NCBI GenBank assembly: GCA_025266875.1
Contig: JALLLT010000013.1
Location: forward strand, 806,001-870,000
DNA from: Fennellomyces sp. T-0311
Taxonomy: Eukaryota; Mucoromycota; Mucoromycetes; Mucorales; Lichtheimiaceae
Direction: 5' to 3'
Length of the DNA: 64,000 nt
This document shows positions 39,339 to 49,947 of this stretch, piece by piece. Under the pieces are notes generated by a model. It had not been told where the DNA came from. It saw only the letters and a program-made list of their open reading frames with translations, and searched no databases. Made by a program: the position numbers and the translations under genes. Every line of letters starts with the position of its first letter. Position 1 is the stretch's first letter.

Positions 39339-40211
39339 ATGGCAGACAAACAGTCATCGCACGCGCATCATGCTCCATCAGCAACTGTTCATCATAAGAA
39401 GCCTTCTCATCCTGCAACGGCTGTCACAACAACCAAACCAGTTGTACAGCAGCAAGTTACCTCACCAGCACTTGCCATTCCAGCAAGCATGTCAAATGTT
39501 TTCGTTGTTCCGTCCAACATGCCAGTTAGCAGTGACCCATACTTTGGCCGGCCCCATCCACCTATAGACACATCTACAAATGTAGCAGCAGCACAACAGC
39601 CATCCAATGTGGGCACAGTGGTGGGTGCCGTAATTGGTGGCGCCATTGGCCTGGTTGCTATTGTTATTGTTGCACTGATCTTTATCAGACGACGAAAAAG
39701 AAGACGTAACGAGGACGGCCGCCCATTCCAACATTACTATATCCGAGAAGACAAAAGCAGTGATAAAAGTGGTAACAACAGCAGCAATTCAACGTTACGA
39801 CCTCCACCAGCGTACACACCGCATTCCCAAAAAAGGTTGACCGCGGATACGCTCGTGGATCAGCGGGCTTCTATGTCGACCATGAATTCGAATTACAGCA
39901 GCAGAAATCAGCAGTACACGCCACAACTGGCGTACAAACAACAACAACAGAAGCAGGAGGATTACTCAGCAGATTTGCTGGGGGTATCGCCTAGCAACAC
40001 GTTGATTGATACTACGGCCATATCGGTGGAGGATGAGAAGAGTCGGCGCCAGCGAGTGCCAAGCTATCAGCCTCAGGTCATTGTCATGACCGAACCCGCG
40101 GAAGAGGGAGCCAACATAAACACAACCAACTGCTATGATTACTTATACCAAAGCAGCTACCAAGAAGAGCATGTACATCAGAAGCGGGAGGGCGATCATC
40201 GATCGGCATAA
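39339..40211 (+). CDS. Single-pass membrane protein with PPxY motif
   Basis: A single-exon, 290-residue protein. Residues 1-85 are Ser/Thr/Pro/His rich with no clear signal peptide. One membrane helix follows (VVGAVIGGAIGLVAIVIVAL), closed by the strongly basic stop-transfer IRRRKRRR. The cytosolic tail contains PPPAYTP, a PPxY motif of the type bound by WW domains of Nedd4/Rsp5 ubiquitin ligases. Tyr-, Gln- and Ser-rich sequence makes up the rest (SNYSSRNQQYTPQL). The layout resembles fungal Mid2-like or arrestin-adaptor-like sensors, but no named domain is recognised. A Rsp5-regulated plasma-membrane protein is an inference. Confidence 0.85.
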   Translation: MADKQSSHAHHAPSATVHHKKPSHPATAVTTTKPVVQQQVTSPALAIPASMSNVFVVPSNMPVSSDPYFGRPHPPIDTSTNVAAAQQPSNVGTVVGAVIGGAIGLVAIVIVALIFIRRRKRRRNEDGRPFQHYYIREDKSSDKSGNNSSNSTLRPPPAYTPHSQKRLTADTLVDQRASMSTMNSNYSSRNQQYTPQLAYKQQQQKQEDYSADLLGVSPSNTLIDTTAISVEDEKSRRQRVPSYQPQVIVMTEPAEEGANINTTNCYDYLYQSSYQEEHVHQKREGDHRSA

Positions 40212-40864
40212 AATACACCAATATAGTCTAACCAAATACACTCCTACACACACAAAATACCTAATAACCTGAAGGGTTTTGATGGCTTCGGAAAACTCGG
40301 AACAGGCACCACTTTTTGTGACACCCCCTGTGAGCCAAAGGGTTATTCCATTGATATCGCTCTTCCCTTTGTTGATGAGTCATTTCCCCATTCAATAATA
40401 TAAATATAGCAAGAGTGGTACAGTAATAGTTTTATTCTCATTGCTTCTTCCTCGGTACAAGAGCTATGTTTTTGTATCGCCTTTTGTTTCGCCGTCAAAA
40501 ATTACCTCCCTTTTATGAGGGGAGCGGGAATCTAGAACATAAATCCTAGACAGAATGTTTCAACTTGATTTATACGTCTTGAAGGGCATAACAAACCAAA
40601 ACAAAAAAGTACAAGTTCATGTGAAATTCAGGGCCCAAAGGTGGCGTGAGCTGAGGTCCTCGTTCTTCATTTCTGTTCCTTTGTTGTTTGGTTACGGCTA
40701 TGGCCTGAGCACTTGAGTTTAAAAATAATGAGGTGAGTGCTTGTTGGCCAATCAGCGTGCATAGCAAATTGTGGCCTGTTTCTTAGGTTCATCTCAAGGC
40801 CAACTATATTAGGGCCATACGTTCCGCTGAAGGCCATTTTTTTTTCCTCTGTAACAAAAATCCT
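40212..40864. other. Promoter spacer of Sre1 gene
   Basis: Contains the 3' region of the membrane-protein gene and the Sre1 promoter. A CCAAT box (ggccaatcag) lies at about 40747-40755, some 115 bases before the start, and a T-run at about 40838-40846. No gene is seen. Confidence 0.5.
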
Positions 40865-43800
40865 ATGTCGTCTGAATTAGACTTTGAGACGTATCTCGGG
40901 ATGCGTCCCAACGATGACCATACACACCGCAACAATAGCGCCAGCCCTCCTTCTTTTACATCACCACAACTATCGCTTGGCTCGCTAGATCAATCCGCAA
41001 CATCCGGTCCAGCTGTTTCCTCATCTGATTTTTCGTTGGATGATTTGGAACATATGTTCGATTGGGGAGATATTCCACAACAACAGCGCCAACAACATCA
41101 ACAGCAGCAGCAGCAACAACAGCAGCAAGGAGGCTCACCACATTCTCATAGCGATCCCGTCTTCCTATCCGACTTTTCACCCGCGTCATCCGCTACATTG
41201 TCACCTCCTACCGACTTATTACATCATCAGCCTGAAGAACTTACTACTGCTGGTCAGAGTATTCAGGCTGAAGCTCGCAAGGCTTTTGTCGGCGGCTATT
41301 TCCCCGCATTCAACGAACAACCATGCTTTGTCGAGACCTATTCAATGGGTGGTCCCATGCCAGGCATTGCTATCCCCGCCACACCAGCTCCTGAGGGTCC
41401 CAATTCGTTATCTCCATCCTCTTCTTCCGGTTCTTCGGCTACACATGCTTCATGGCCAGTATTAGATCAGTGGTATCGCAATGCTGCACCTACGGTTCCC
41501 ACTGAAGCTACGATGACAAATACACAGACCGTCAAAGGTATAACAAGAAAATTTTTTGCAAATTAAAAATCTTACGATAAATTTAATAATTAGAGGAACC
41601 AAAGAACTGGCGCAAACGCACAGCCAGCAACTCTAGCGCCGATTTGAATCAACATTTGTGGCGACTCGAACCTAACCAGCAAATCAAAAAGGTCGCCCAC
41701 AATGCCATCGAGCGTCGATATCGAAACAACATCAACGACCGCATTCAAGATTTAAAGAATGTTGTGCCTGCACTCTACCGAGCCAAAATCAAGGAAAAGA
41801 CTGGTGGACATGACGGTGATGACGATAGCGACGAAGATAGCGGCGAACAAGAAATCGTCGAAGGTGTCGAAGTCGCCAAGAAACTCAACAAGGCCACTAT
41901 CCTTCGAAAGGCAACAGAATACATTCTGTTTTTACGACAAACCAATGATTTGGCCGATCGAGAGAACCAGATTTTGCAACACATCATCTCGCAGATGCCC
42001 GGTGGCAATCAAGTCCTCACGCAGTTTTTATCCGAAAAACGACAGTTTCAACAAAGTGAACAAGATCGTCTTGCCCGCGAACGCAAAGAAGCTCATGCAC
42101 GAGAGCAGATTCAGCGTCAAGAACTGTTACGTGAGCGTGCAGCTCAACGTGCCGCTCTCGCTCAACTGATGCCCAAGCGTGAGCGTCGTCCATATCGTCG
42201 AAGAAAGAAGGCAGACACCGGCAGCAAAAAGTCATCACAAGCTGCATCTGCCGAGCAGGATAACGGTAGTCGTATGTTTATGGCCATGTACATGTGTGTT
42301 GCCTTTTTCTCGACTTCTCCTTTTGGCAAGACTACCACAGCAACAACCTCATCTATTCCTCATCATCATGCATCGCGGGTTGCGTTTGAAAACACAACCA
42401 TGTCGTCAAGTACCCTGGATCTGTCATCTTCCGGTGTCTCATGGGACACATGGTATGTTAACTTTTTTTAAAGAAAAAGTGCCTCGATCATCGACTGGTC
42501 TAACCTTATTTTCTTTCTACAAAAAGGTTCTGGGTTAAAATGATGCTCTATGCTGCAGGCATCATTTACTTTGCTGTGATTCCTCTCATCAACCGCTTCC
42601 TCCAACCTCGACCCGTTAGCAAAAAGATCGCTGACTGTTCTGGACACCACCATTACGCTACCGAAGTTTCAGACTCATGGCACCAATTATACGAAGCACT
42701 TGTGACCTTATCATCTGCATCTGGCAAGCCTAGCCAGCTACTGTACGGCATTTTCTCCGATATGTTGGTGTTTGCACCATTTAGCCGATCGTTTGCCAAA
42801 TTCTTCAAAGGCTCAAGCGTCGGTTCCGTCGAACTTGCCAATGCAGGTGCATGGGTACGCCTCAGCGAGCTGCAATGTCTTGGTGGTACGTTTTAAACCA
42901 TTTTTAGTTATTTGTTTGTTTATGTACTAAGTACGATATTCTATTTAGGTGATTCGACCATCTCCAAACTTGAACGTATTCGATCATGCACGGGTATGTT
43001 GGCATCAATCCATAGTATGGAACGCGATTCTCGCCGCGATGTATTGCTTCGACCTCGTACATTGGCACGTGTCTATACCACCGCGGCTGTCCAAATGGAG
43101 CTCGTGTTTGGCCCCAATAACCGGTTATCAACGTCGTACTGGAAACGTGCTATTGAGAAAGACGAAGGCCTCCAAGAAGAATGGCTTCACAGCAATGGTC
43201 ACAAGCAGTTGATGCACATGATGGCCACCCGTTCCGGTTACGAAGGCAATTGCACGTCCACCTTTTATTCCTTTGTCCTACCTTACCTCACCGCTCCTTT
43301 GGATTGGATGGTCTACTGGCAAACCTTGAGCCAGTTGCAACGCACGTATGTCCAACTTATCGAACGCACCGTCATGGACAACGACAAGAAGGAAGCCCTG
43401 TTTGATTCATCCATGTTGCCTGCCACCAACGAGTCACCTATTGATCATATGATCTCTTGGTGGGTCCATTTGGGTATGGCGCTCGAGTCGACCAACGACG
43501 ATCTCTCAAGTCTCCAACTCGCTATGGATGGCTCCATGTTACTGAAACGTCACTGCCGCTCGTTGACTCATCTTGTTCAGGCCATTGCAGCTGCACCCAA
43601 CCAGACCAACGTTGTGGAACAGCTTGAAGAAGCACTCGAAGACCCATTGGCTAGCATTGACGGTATCAAGTACATTGCCAACCACGAGACGAATGATGAA
43701 GCTGTATTGTTGTCGCTGTCCACACTTGCCGCTCACCTGACGGCATATCATACCCTCTCCGACATCCCGGACGTGTCACAACACTTGGTACAGCTCAAAG

Positions 43801-43892
43801 AACATTTGCGCATCGATATGGAATTGCTTGAATCTTCCAAGCTGATATCCGAATCATGTCGAAAACAAATCAACTCTAAATATATTTCATAG
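40865..43892 (+). CDS. SRE1: Sterol regulatory element-binding protein (Sre1)
   Basis: Four exons (40865-41537, 41594-42452, 42527-42885, 42949-43892) give 944 residues. This is an ER-membrane-bound transcription factor that is released by proteolysis to activate sterol or oxygen-response genes. The N-terminus is acidic (LDDLEHMFDWG) with a polyglutamine run. The bHLH contains HNAIERRYRNNINDRI, with the Tyr in ERRYR that is diagnostic of SREBPs. The HLH loop is long and acidic (GHDGDDDSDEDSGEQEIVEG). The second helix and zipper read KATILRKATEYILFLRQTND. Two membrane helices follow (MFMAMYMCVAFFS and MMLYAAGIIYFAVIPLI), joined by a Ser/Thr-rich lumenal loop. The C-terminal 450 residues match the fungal Sre1 C-terminal domain type (SCAP-binding). 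Confidence 0.95.
41079..41128. repeat. CAG/CAA repeat encoding polyglutamine (Sre1)
   Basis: A mixed CAA/CAG run codes for Gln with occasional Arg and His inside the Sre1 activation region. Confidence 0.8.
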
Positions 43893-44115
43893 ACTCCCTA
43901 CTCACAATAGATTTCTCTACTTTTGCTTTTTTGTATATTCATACCACTATCTATCCTCTTCTTATATACATACGTTACTCTCCTTGTTGTATTTTTACTT
44001 CCACAATATACCAATGATTTTTTTTTGAAACCATTCAAAACTTGATTTTCTCTTTTGTCATTTTTCTTCAAAATAACAATTAAAAAGTTCGATATATTTA
44101 CATACACACACAATA

Positions 44116-46216
44116 TTAGGTTAGATCATGCACGAGGCGCTTCTCCAATAAGCTGATGGATGTGGAAAACATGTCTGAAAGTAATGCATACCCTGGAAAT
44201 GGATAATGGTCATACATTTCCAATGGCGCATCTTTTGAGTTCTCAGTTATGTAGGACACAAGCGGGGAGGATGATGAAGGAATGGCATGATCAAGCGGAA
44301 GTAGTGGTTTGATTTTCGTATCGAAGCTTTTCTTGAATAAGCCAAGGAGCTCCCGCGGGAACTGAACATCCGCAGCACTGGAAATCTTGTCGAGACAATA
44401 GAGGATCTGTGTAATCATACAACAAGAAACTGTAACGGTAACCAAATTAAAAATAAGCCAGTCATACCCCCGTATGCCCCAAAATACTCCAATTTGCTTA
44501 CATGATGGCGTATCTGATCCATCTGTCCGAGTCCAGTTGCCTTTCAAAGCATATACCAATACTCTGCTCGAGTTTGCTGCGTGTTTCCCCAGTCTCTCTC
44601 GCATTGAATGCAAGATATCGCTTGTAATGCAACCAGCCTCTGTTGATAGGCGAGGCTCTAATAAGGATGCACTGATTAATCCAGTTGCGACGTGGACAGC
44701 AATCAGTGGGAGGAGATGAGGCGCTCGTAACTTTTTCTCAACCAATTTGTATACAGATGGATTGAACGGATCTTCACACAGACGATAATCAGATGGAAGG
44801 GTATCCCACCAGTCGCGGAGAAACGTCTCCAGCCGAAGTACATCTTCTAGAAACAAATCACATGGACGACCATAAAAGATGTTATTGATACGTCCCTAAA
44901 GGCAACAGAAGTAATTAGTAAGTCTCATACGATTTGTTTTTGCATTCCGTTGTTAAAAAAAGTGGCCTTATTTTTTTTTCGTCCTTACCAAAACAGTTGT
45001 GATATATGGGTGACCTATTAGCCGAAAGATGTGGTTGTATATGGCAATATGTTCTCTTGTTTCCTCTGGCTCGTCGTCCAGTATATCGAATTCGACTTTT
45101 CGATCTGTCACGGTATAGTCCATCTTATCCTCAAAGATCAAGCTAAACGTTCGAACCGCCATCTCCAGGTTCATCCGATGACGTTGATAAAGGATTCGTT
45201 CGACAGGGTCCATATCGTTATATTTTTTCTCCAGGTCCGAACAGATAAGTACAGCAACGGTAACCAGGCGACGAGCCTCCACGTAGTTGAGCAGCATGTC
45301 CATAAGGTACGTTAGGAGAAAGCTTGTCGTGATAACCGCCTTAAACTTGTATGCCGAATCGTCGTACATGTCGAATAACTTGTCTCTGCACTTGTTGTAA
45401 AACGTTTCAGCAAGAACGCGCTTTTCTTTTGTCGAGTACTGGTCAAGACGAATCGTAACGAGAGCATCAACACATACAGCGAGGATGATGGGGTCGTTTA
45501 GTGGATCGTCCAGCTTCTGATAGTATTCGAGAAATGTTGGTGCATGCAGTAGTCCAGATACCACAGCGACGCTTTTCAGGTAGAGGGGAATAAGCGTGTC
45601 TATGATGGCACGATAGTCGAATAATGGTAGTGATTCTGCGTTACTGCTGTCAAATACGTATTTTTTTGGCCGAGGGCGCAAGGCGGCTCTACGTTGCATG
45701 AGAATGTTTGATCCGAGTGGGACGCTGATCGATGTGCTTTCGAATTGGATTTGGACCTTGTGTTTGAACAGGCCAATGAACGGGGAAAGATACTTGATTG
45801 ACGCTTGTTTGTAAATAAGCATTTCGTCCATGGATCGGATCGTCGTATCTAGCTGGATGTAACCGTTGGTGACACTTAGTTGCCATACCGGCTCCTTGAA
45901 GTTGTCTTCCAGATAGCCGCCTCGGCTCAGTGCTTCCACTTGTTCAAGTTCAGTTTCGAGTTGATTCACCTCATCCCACCAGATTTCGAGTTCCTGATCA
46001 CCATCGACGGCCATGGCTTCAGCGTCTTGGTGGGATTTGCCTTTGCCCTCCATTAACACGCATTCGATACCGAGTTTGCTGCATCGATCGCAGATCTTTG
46101 CGTTTTCGTTCCAGTGGCATTTCCTTCGTCGCACTCTGCAAACTGTTTTTTACGGTAAATGTCATTCGCTCGTTGCTCTGGCTTTGATTACCTTCGCAGG
46201 GCCTTCGATTATGCAT
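44116..46216 (-). CDS. Zn2Cys6 transcription factor, family copy 3
   Basis: Third member of the family at 19759 and 24230, here on the minus strand. The first short exon MHNRRPCE is spliced to VCRVRRRKC, an eight-residue linker and CDRCSKLGIEC, completing the binuclear cluster. A coiled segment (IWWDEVNQLETELEQVEAL) and the shared middle region follow (DYRAIIDTLIPLYLKSVAVV, AVCVDALVTIRL, FYNKCRDKLFDMYDDSAYKF). After a third intron come LRDWWDTLPSDYRLCEDPFN and a C-terminal DHYPFPGYALLSDMFSTSIS. Linker and tail differ from the tandem pair, so this copy looks more distant. Converges with Sre1, 223 bases apart. The gene appears intact. Confidence 0.9.
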
Positions 46217-46748
46217 TTTGAAGAGATGTGGTCAGCAAGTGTGTGACAAGAAAGAAGATCGAAAATGGAAAGTCCACGTCCTCTCAGTTACTCCGGTAAC
46301 ACTAGTACCTGTGCCCATGGTGTTTGACAAACTGAATCTTCTTTATGCGACATATTCATTACCTTACCTACTTTCAATCAAGCACAATATATCAAGACTT
46401 ATGACCCGTCAGGGCTGATTTATGTGAATTGGCGGTATCATACCAAGCGCTGGTCAGTAGCACAAATCACAGCTTCGTCACCCTTCATATACTACAAGCA
46501 AACCCAATTCCTTGGCGATAGCCCCACTTTAACTTGCGGTACGTTTGGATACAGAAGTTATTATCCACGTATTCCAAAGTGGCTTTTGTGCGGAAGGCCC
46601 TCGTTTAGAGTGTTGCTCTACTGGAGATCGCCTTGTACACGACGGTATTCGGGAGAAGAAGCCTTTCGTCAGATATCTTACAAAGATCTGCAGTACCTTA
46701 TAAAAATCGACCTGTGCGCAGGGCATTTATTAGGCAGCACGTTAAAAG
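46217..46748. other. Divergent promoter region
   Basis: Spacer between copy 3 (minus) and the Ulp1-like gene (plus). A TATA-like ttataaaaat lies at about 46698-46707, close to the plus-strand start. No other gene is supported. Confidence 0.5.
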
Positions 46749-48519
46749 ATGGCTGTAGTTAAAGAAAAGGTGTCAAACTTCATTACTTCTCGATTTGAAC
46801 TCAGAGCATACAGGCAGCAATATCACTTTTTCACCACCATGACCATGAAGGAATTAGCTCGAACTGTACCCGTCGACTTCTCTGTATTAGCCACAAGCAA
46901 ATCAATCAAGCGATACCAGGGCGATAGTAAGCAAGCCTTTTAGAAGCATTAGTTTCCGATAGTAACATTAGGTTGTCTACGATTAGAAGTGACACGTCCG
47001 TCCACATCAACAGGTATTCCGACTGACAAAACTTTTTTCTTTATTCGCTAAGCAAGCATTGCTAGACTTCATTCTGTCTTTTGCCTCCGATTTTAGTAAG
47101 CAACCCTAGTACTCATTGGTGGCAATCTATCTGAACACCGTCCGATTAGACTTTTACCGCGACACTGATTACTTCAATCCCACGAATCACGTCTCCTTAT
47201 GCCGAACCATGCGTGGCGATCGTCCATCGAAAGATCCGTCCAGCATCGATACACCAAAGCAAGATGAGTTGCGATCACCGTCTTCAACCGGCAGTGGAAT
47301 CACCATAGTCGATGAACTGTCGTCGCCATCGGTGGATGATATATTGGAAGATTTGCAAAGCTTGACTATAGAGAAGGAGTATGCGCCTCCTCAATCACAC
47401 GCCAAGGCTCTCAAGAAAGAGGTACGGCGTGAGGTATTGAAATTGAGCGAGAGGCTTATATCCGATCTTTAGTATGTGGAAGCAAAACGAGCGGCGCTGG
47501 CCAAGATCCAAGTAAGAGAGATGATCCTGTGATAAACCGGGGTTCTGTAACTTGGTTTCCGTAGCGCCCGCTGATAAGTAAATGGGATGAGTTATATGAG
47601 AAGACATCTCTTGCGAAGCCTCCATCGGTGAAGCAACTTACCGAGGAGGAGGCAGCGGTGGTATGGATCATGAGGGGGAACTGGCGGCGGGATTTCGCAT
47701 GTTGACTATTTTTGCTAGGTCAAAGCGGTCATGCGACGTACTGGTACAGCCGAGCTTGCGCAGTTGAAGACGGCCATTGTGAATTACGACGATATGCAAA
47801 AGCTGAAGCCCGGTGTGTGGTTGAATGACGAGGTAATTGAGAGGTTGGATACTGTTACCTGGTTACTAATGGTTGTTGTCATCTAGATTATCAACTTTTA
47901 TATGGAGCTCATCGCCATTCGATCACAATCAGAAAACTCAGAAAAGAAGCTGCCAGCTGTACACTGTTATAGTACATTCTTCTGCTCAACATTGCGAGAA
48001 AAAGGATACAGCAAAGTACGGAGGTGGACAAAAAGGGTAAGGGATCCGCTAGGTGATATGAGGGCCCAAGGCTTATTGCAGTGTAGGTCGATGTGTTTTC
48101 CAAAGATTTGCTATTCGTTCCCATCAACTATGCTTACCACTGGACTTTGGGAATGATCGACATGAAACAAAAGACAATCCAAGTCTACGATTCACTGAAT
48201 GGCGCACACGATGCTACACTGAAGGTAATTACGCAGAAAGGTTGCATCAACTAGTCCACTAAGGTTAGTCCAGCTGCTGTTGAAATATCTCCAAGAGGAA
48301 CATCAAGACAAAAAGAATGCGCCTTTTGATACATCGGCATGGAAAACCATGGCAGCCAAGGGCATTCCCCTGCAAGAAAACATGTCCGATTGTGGAGTGT
48401 TTACCTGCACCTTTGCGGAGAGGCTGTCGAGAAACCATCCATTTGATTTTTCACAAGCGGACATGGAGCTGATCCGTAAAAGGATGGTGCTCAGTATCGC
48501 ACGAAGGGAGATTTTATAA
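46749..48519 (+). CDS. ULP1: Ulp1/SENP-type SUMO protease
   Basis: A cysteine protease that removes SUMO from proteins or matures its precursor. About nine exons can be joined. The N-terminal half is less certain; MAVVKEKVSNFITSRF is the chosen start. The acidic regulatory part contains TIVDELSSPSVDDILEDLQS. The catalytic C48 domain reads LKPGVWLNDE spliced to IINFYMELIAIRS, then YAYHWTLGMIDMKQKTIQVY and DSLNG. This supplies the catalytic His (HWTLG) and Asp (YDSLNG). GIPLQENMSDCGVFTC supplies the oxyanion Gln and the nucleophile Cys. The stop is 33 bases from the stop of the convergent aldehyde dehydrogenase gene. Catalytic residues are complete. Confidence 0.9.
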
Positions 48520-48552
48520 ACTGTGTACATGTAAATGGGGTTGGCCTTTGTA

Positions 48553-49947
48553 TTATAAACCGGATACCACGCTTTTCACAAAAGTAAACTCGTCGAGGGC
48601 AGCTCGCCCCAGATCGTTTCCAATGCCTGACAGTTTGCGTCCTCCAAATGGATTGTACGGTGGCATGACGTTGTATGTGTTGATCCACACATAGCCTGTT
48701 CGCAGTTTAGATGCCACTTGATATGCCTTGCGATAATCCGCCGAGAACACTCCGGAAGCCAGTCCGTAGGGTGATTGGTTTGCACGCTGGATGGCCGAGC
48801 CTACATCATCGAATGGCTCCAGGATACTTAGCACTGGTCCGAAGATCTCCTCCGTGGCCATTGGCACGCCGTCGGGGACTCCGGTGAATAGCGTAGCCGG
48901 CACAAAGTACCCTCCCGTGTCTTTTCGAGAAATGGGTGCGACATGTGCGGGTGATCGTTGCCGAAGATATCCAAGCACCCGATCATACTGGTTCTGGTCG
49001 ATGAGAGGGCCATAATCAATGCGATCCATTTCACGGATAACGGCTTCGACGAACGCGTCGTGGATGGATCGGTCAACATACACACGTGACACGGCACAGC
49101 AGTTTTGGCCTGCATTCGAGAAAGCACCGAGTGCCACATGGCCAGCTGCTTCTTCAATATTCGCGTCCTTCAACACAACAACAGGGTTCTTGCCACCACA
49201 CTCGAGCGTCAAGGGTGTCAGTCGGTCGGCTTGTTCGCGCATGATGGCTTGACCAGCCCGTGTGGATCCTGTAAAACTCGCCTTGTCTGCCCCATCGATC
49301 ACTGCGCGACCCACTTGCGCGTCTCCGGGCAACACACTCAATACACCCGATGGCAACAGTCCGTCAGCTAAATCGGCAAGTGCCAAAGCAGTGAGGGGCG
49401 TTTGAGGGGCCGGCTTTAGTAGCACAGAGTTACCGGCTGCCAGCGCCGGTGCCAGCTTCCACCCCGCGAGCATGAGTGGATAGTTGAAAGAGACGACGAG
49501 GCCAACCACGCCATATGCTTCGCGCATTGTGATTGAGTGCAAGTTGTTGTCCATCATCGAGTGACCAAAGAGTTTGTCTGCGTACCCTGCAAAATATCGC
49601 AGGCACTCGATCGTATCGTTGACTTCATACTCGGCGTCTTCGCGTGGTTTGCCGGTTTGTAACTGTTCCAGATCTGCCATTAATGCGTGATTGCGTGCGA
49701 GTGCATCGGCCCAAGCCATAAGAGCATCGCGTCGCTCGCTACCGCTGGTGGATTCCCAGCCCGGTTGTGCATGTCGTGCACTGACAAGTGCTTCCTGCAC
49801 TTGATCGACCGTAGATTCTGTCACAACATAATCGCTCGCAGGTTTACCCGTTCGTGGATTGATAATTGGCCGTGCATGCGTTGCTGATGCTTGAAACTGC
49901 CCGCGAATGTAGGGACCTAGGGCATTCCATGCTCTTCGTCCTGACAT
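48553..49947 (-). CDS. Aldehyde dehydrogenase, shortened, intronless
   Basis: A single-exon, 464-residue NAD(P)-dependent aldehyde dehydrogenase. The catalytic Glu lies in LTLECGGKNPVVVL and the nucleophile Cys in FSNAGQNCCAVSRVYVD. The Rossmann contacts include FNYPLMLAGWKLAPALAAGN and FTGSTRAGQAIM. The C-terminus has EEIFGPVLSILEPFDD and NPFGGRKLSGIGNDLGRAAL. After REMDRIDYGPLID the usual GDPLDPxTDMG loop is missing about 11 residues, and the later GG...GYF segment is also short. The active site is intact. Best family resemblance is to betaine- or aminobutyraldehyde dehydrogenases. It is GC-rich compared with its flanks and lacks introns. Confidence 0.9.
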   Translation of the reverse strand: MSGRRAWNALGPYIRGQFQASATHARPIINPRTGKPASDYVVTESTVDQVQEALVSARHAQPGWESTSGSERRDALMAWADALARNHALMADLEQLQTGKPREDAEYEVNDTIECLRYFAGYADKLFGHSMMDNNLHSITMREAYGVVGLVVSFNYPLMLAGWKLAPALAAGNSVLLKPAPQTPLTALALADLADGLLPSGVLSVLPGDAQVGRAVIDGADKASFTGSTRAGQAIMREQADRLTPLTLECGGKNPVVVLKDANIEEAAGHVALGAFSNAGQNCCAVSRVYVDRSIHDAFVEAVIREMDRIDYGPLIDQNQYDRVLGYLRQRSPAHVAPISRKDTGGYFVPATLFTGVPDGVPMATEEIFGPVLSILEPFDDVGSAIQRANQSPYGLASGVFSADYRKAYQVASKLRTGYVWINTYNVMPPYNPFGGRKLSGIGNDLGRAALDEFTFVKSVVSGL

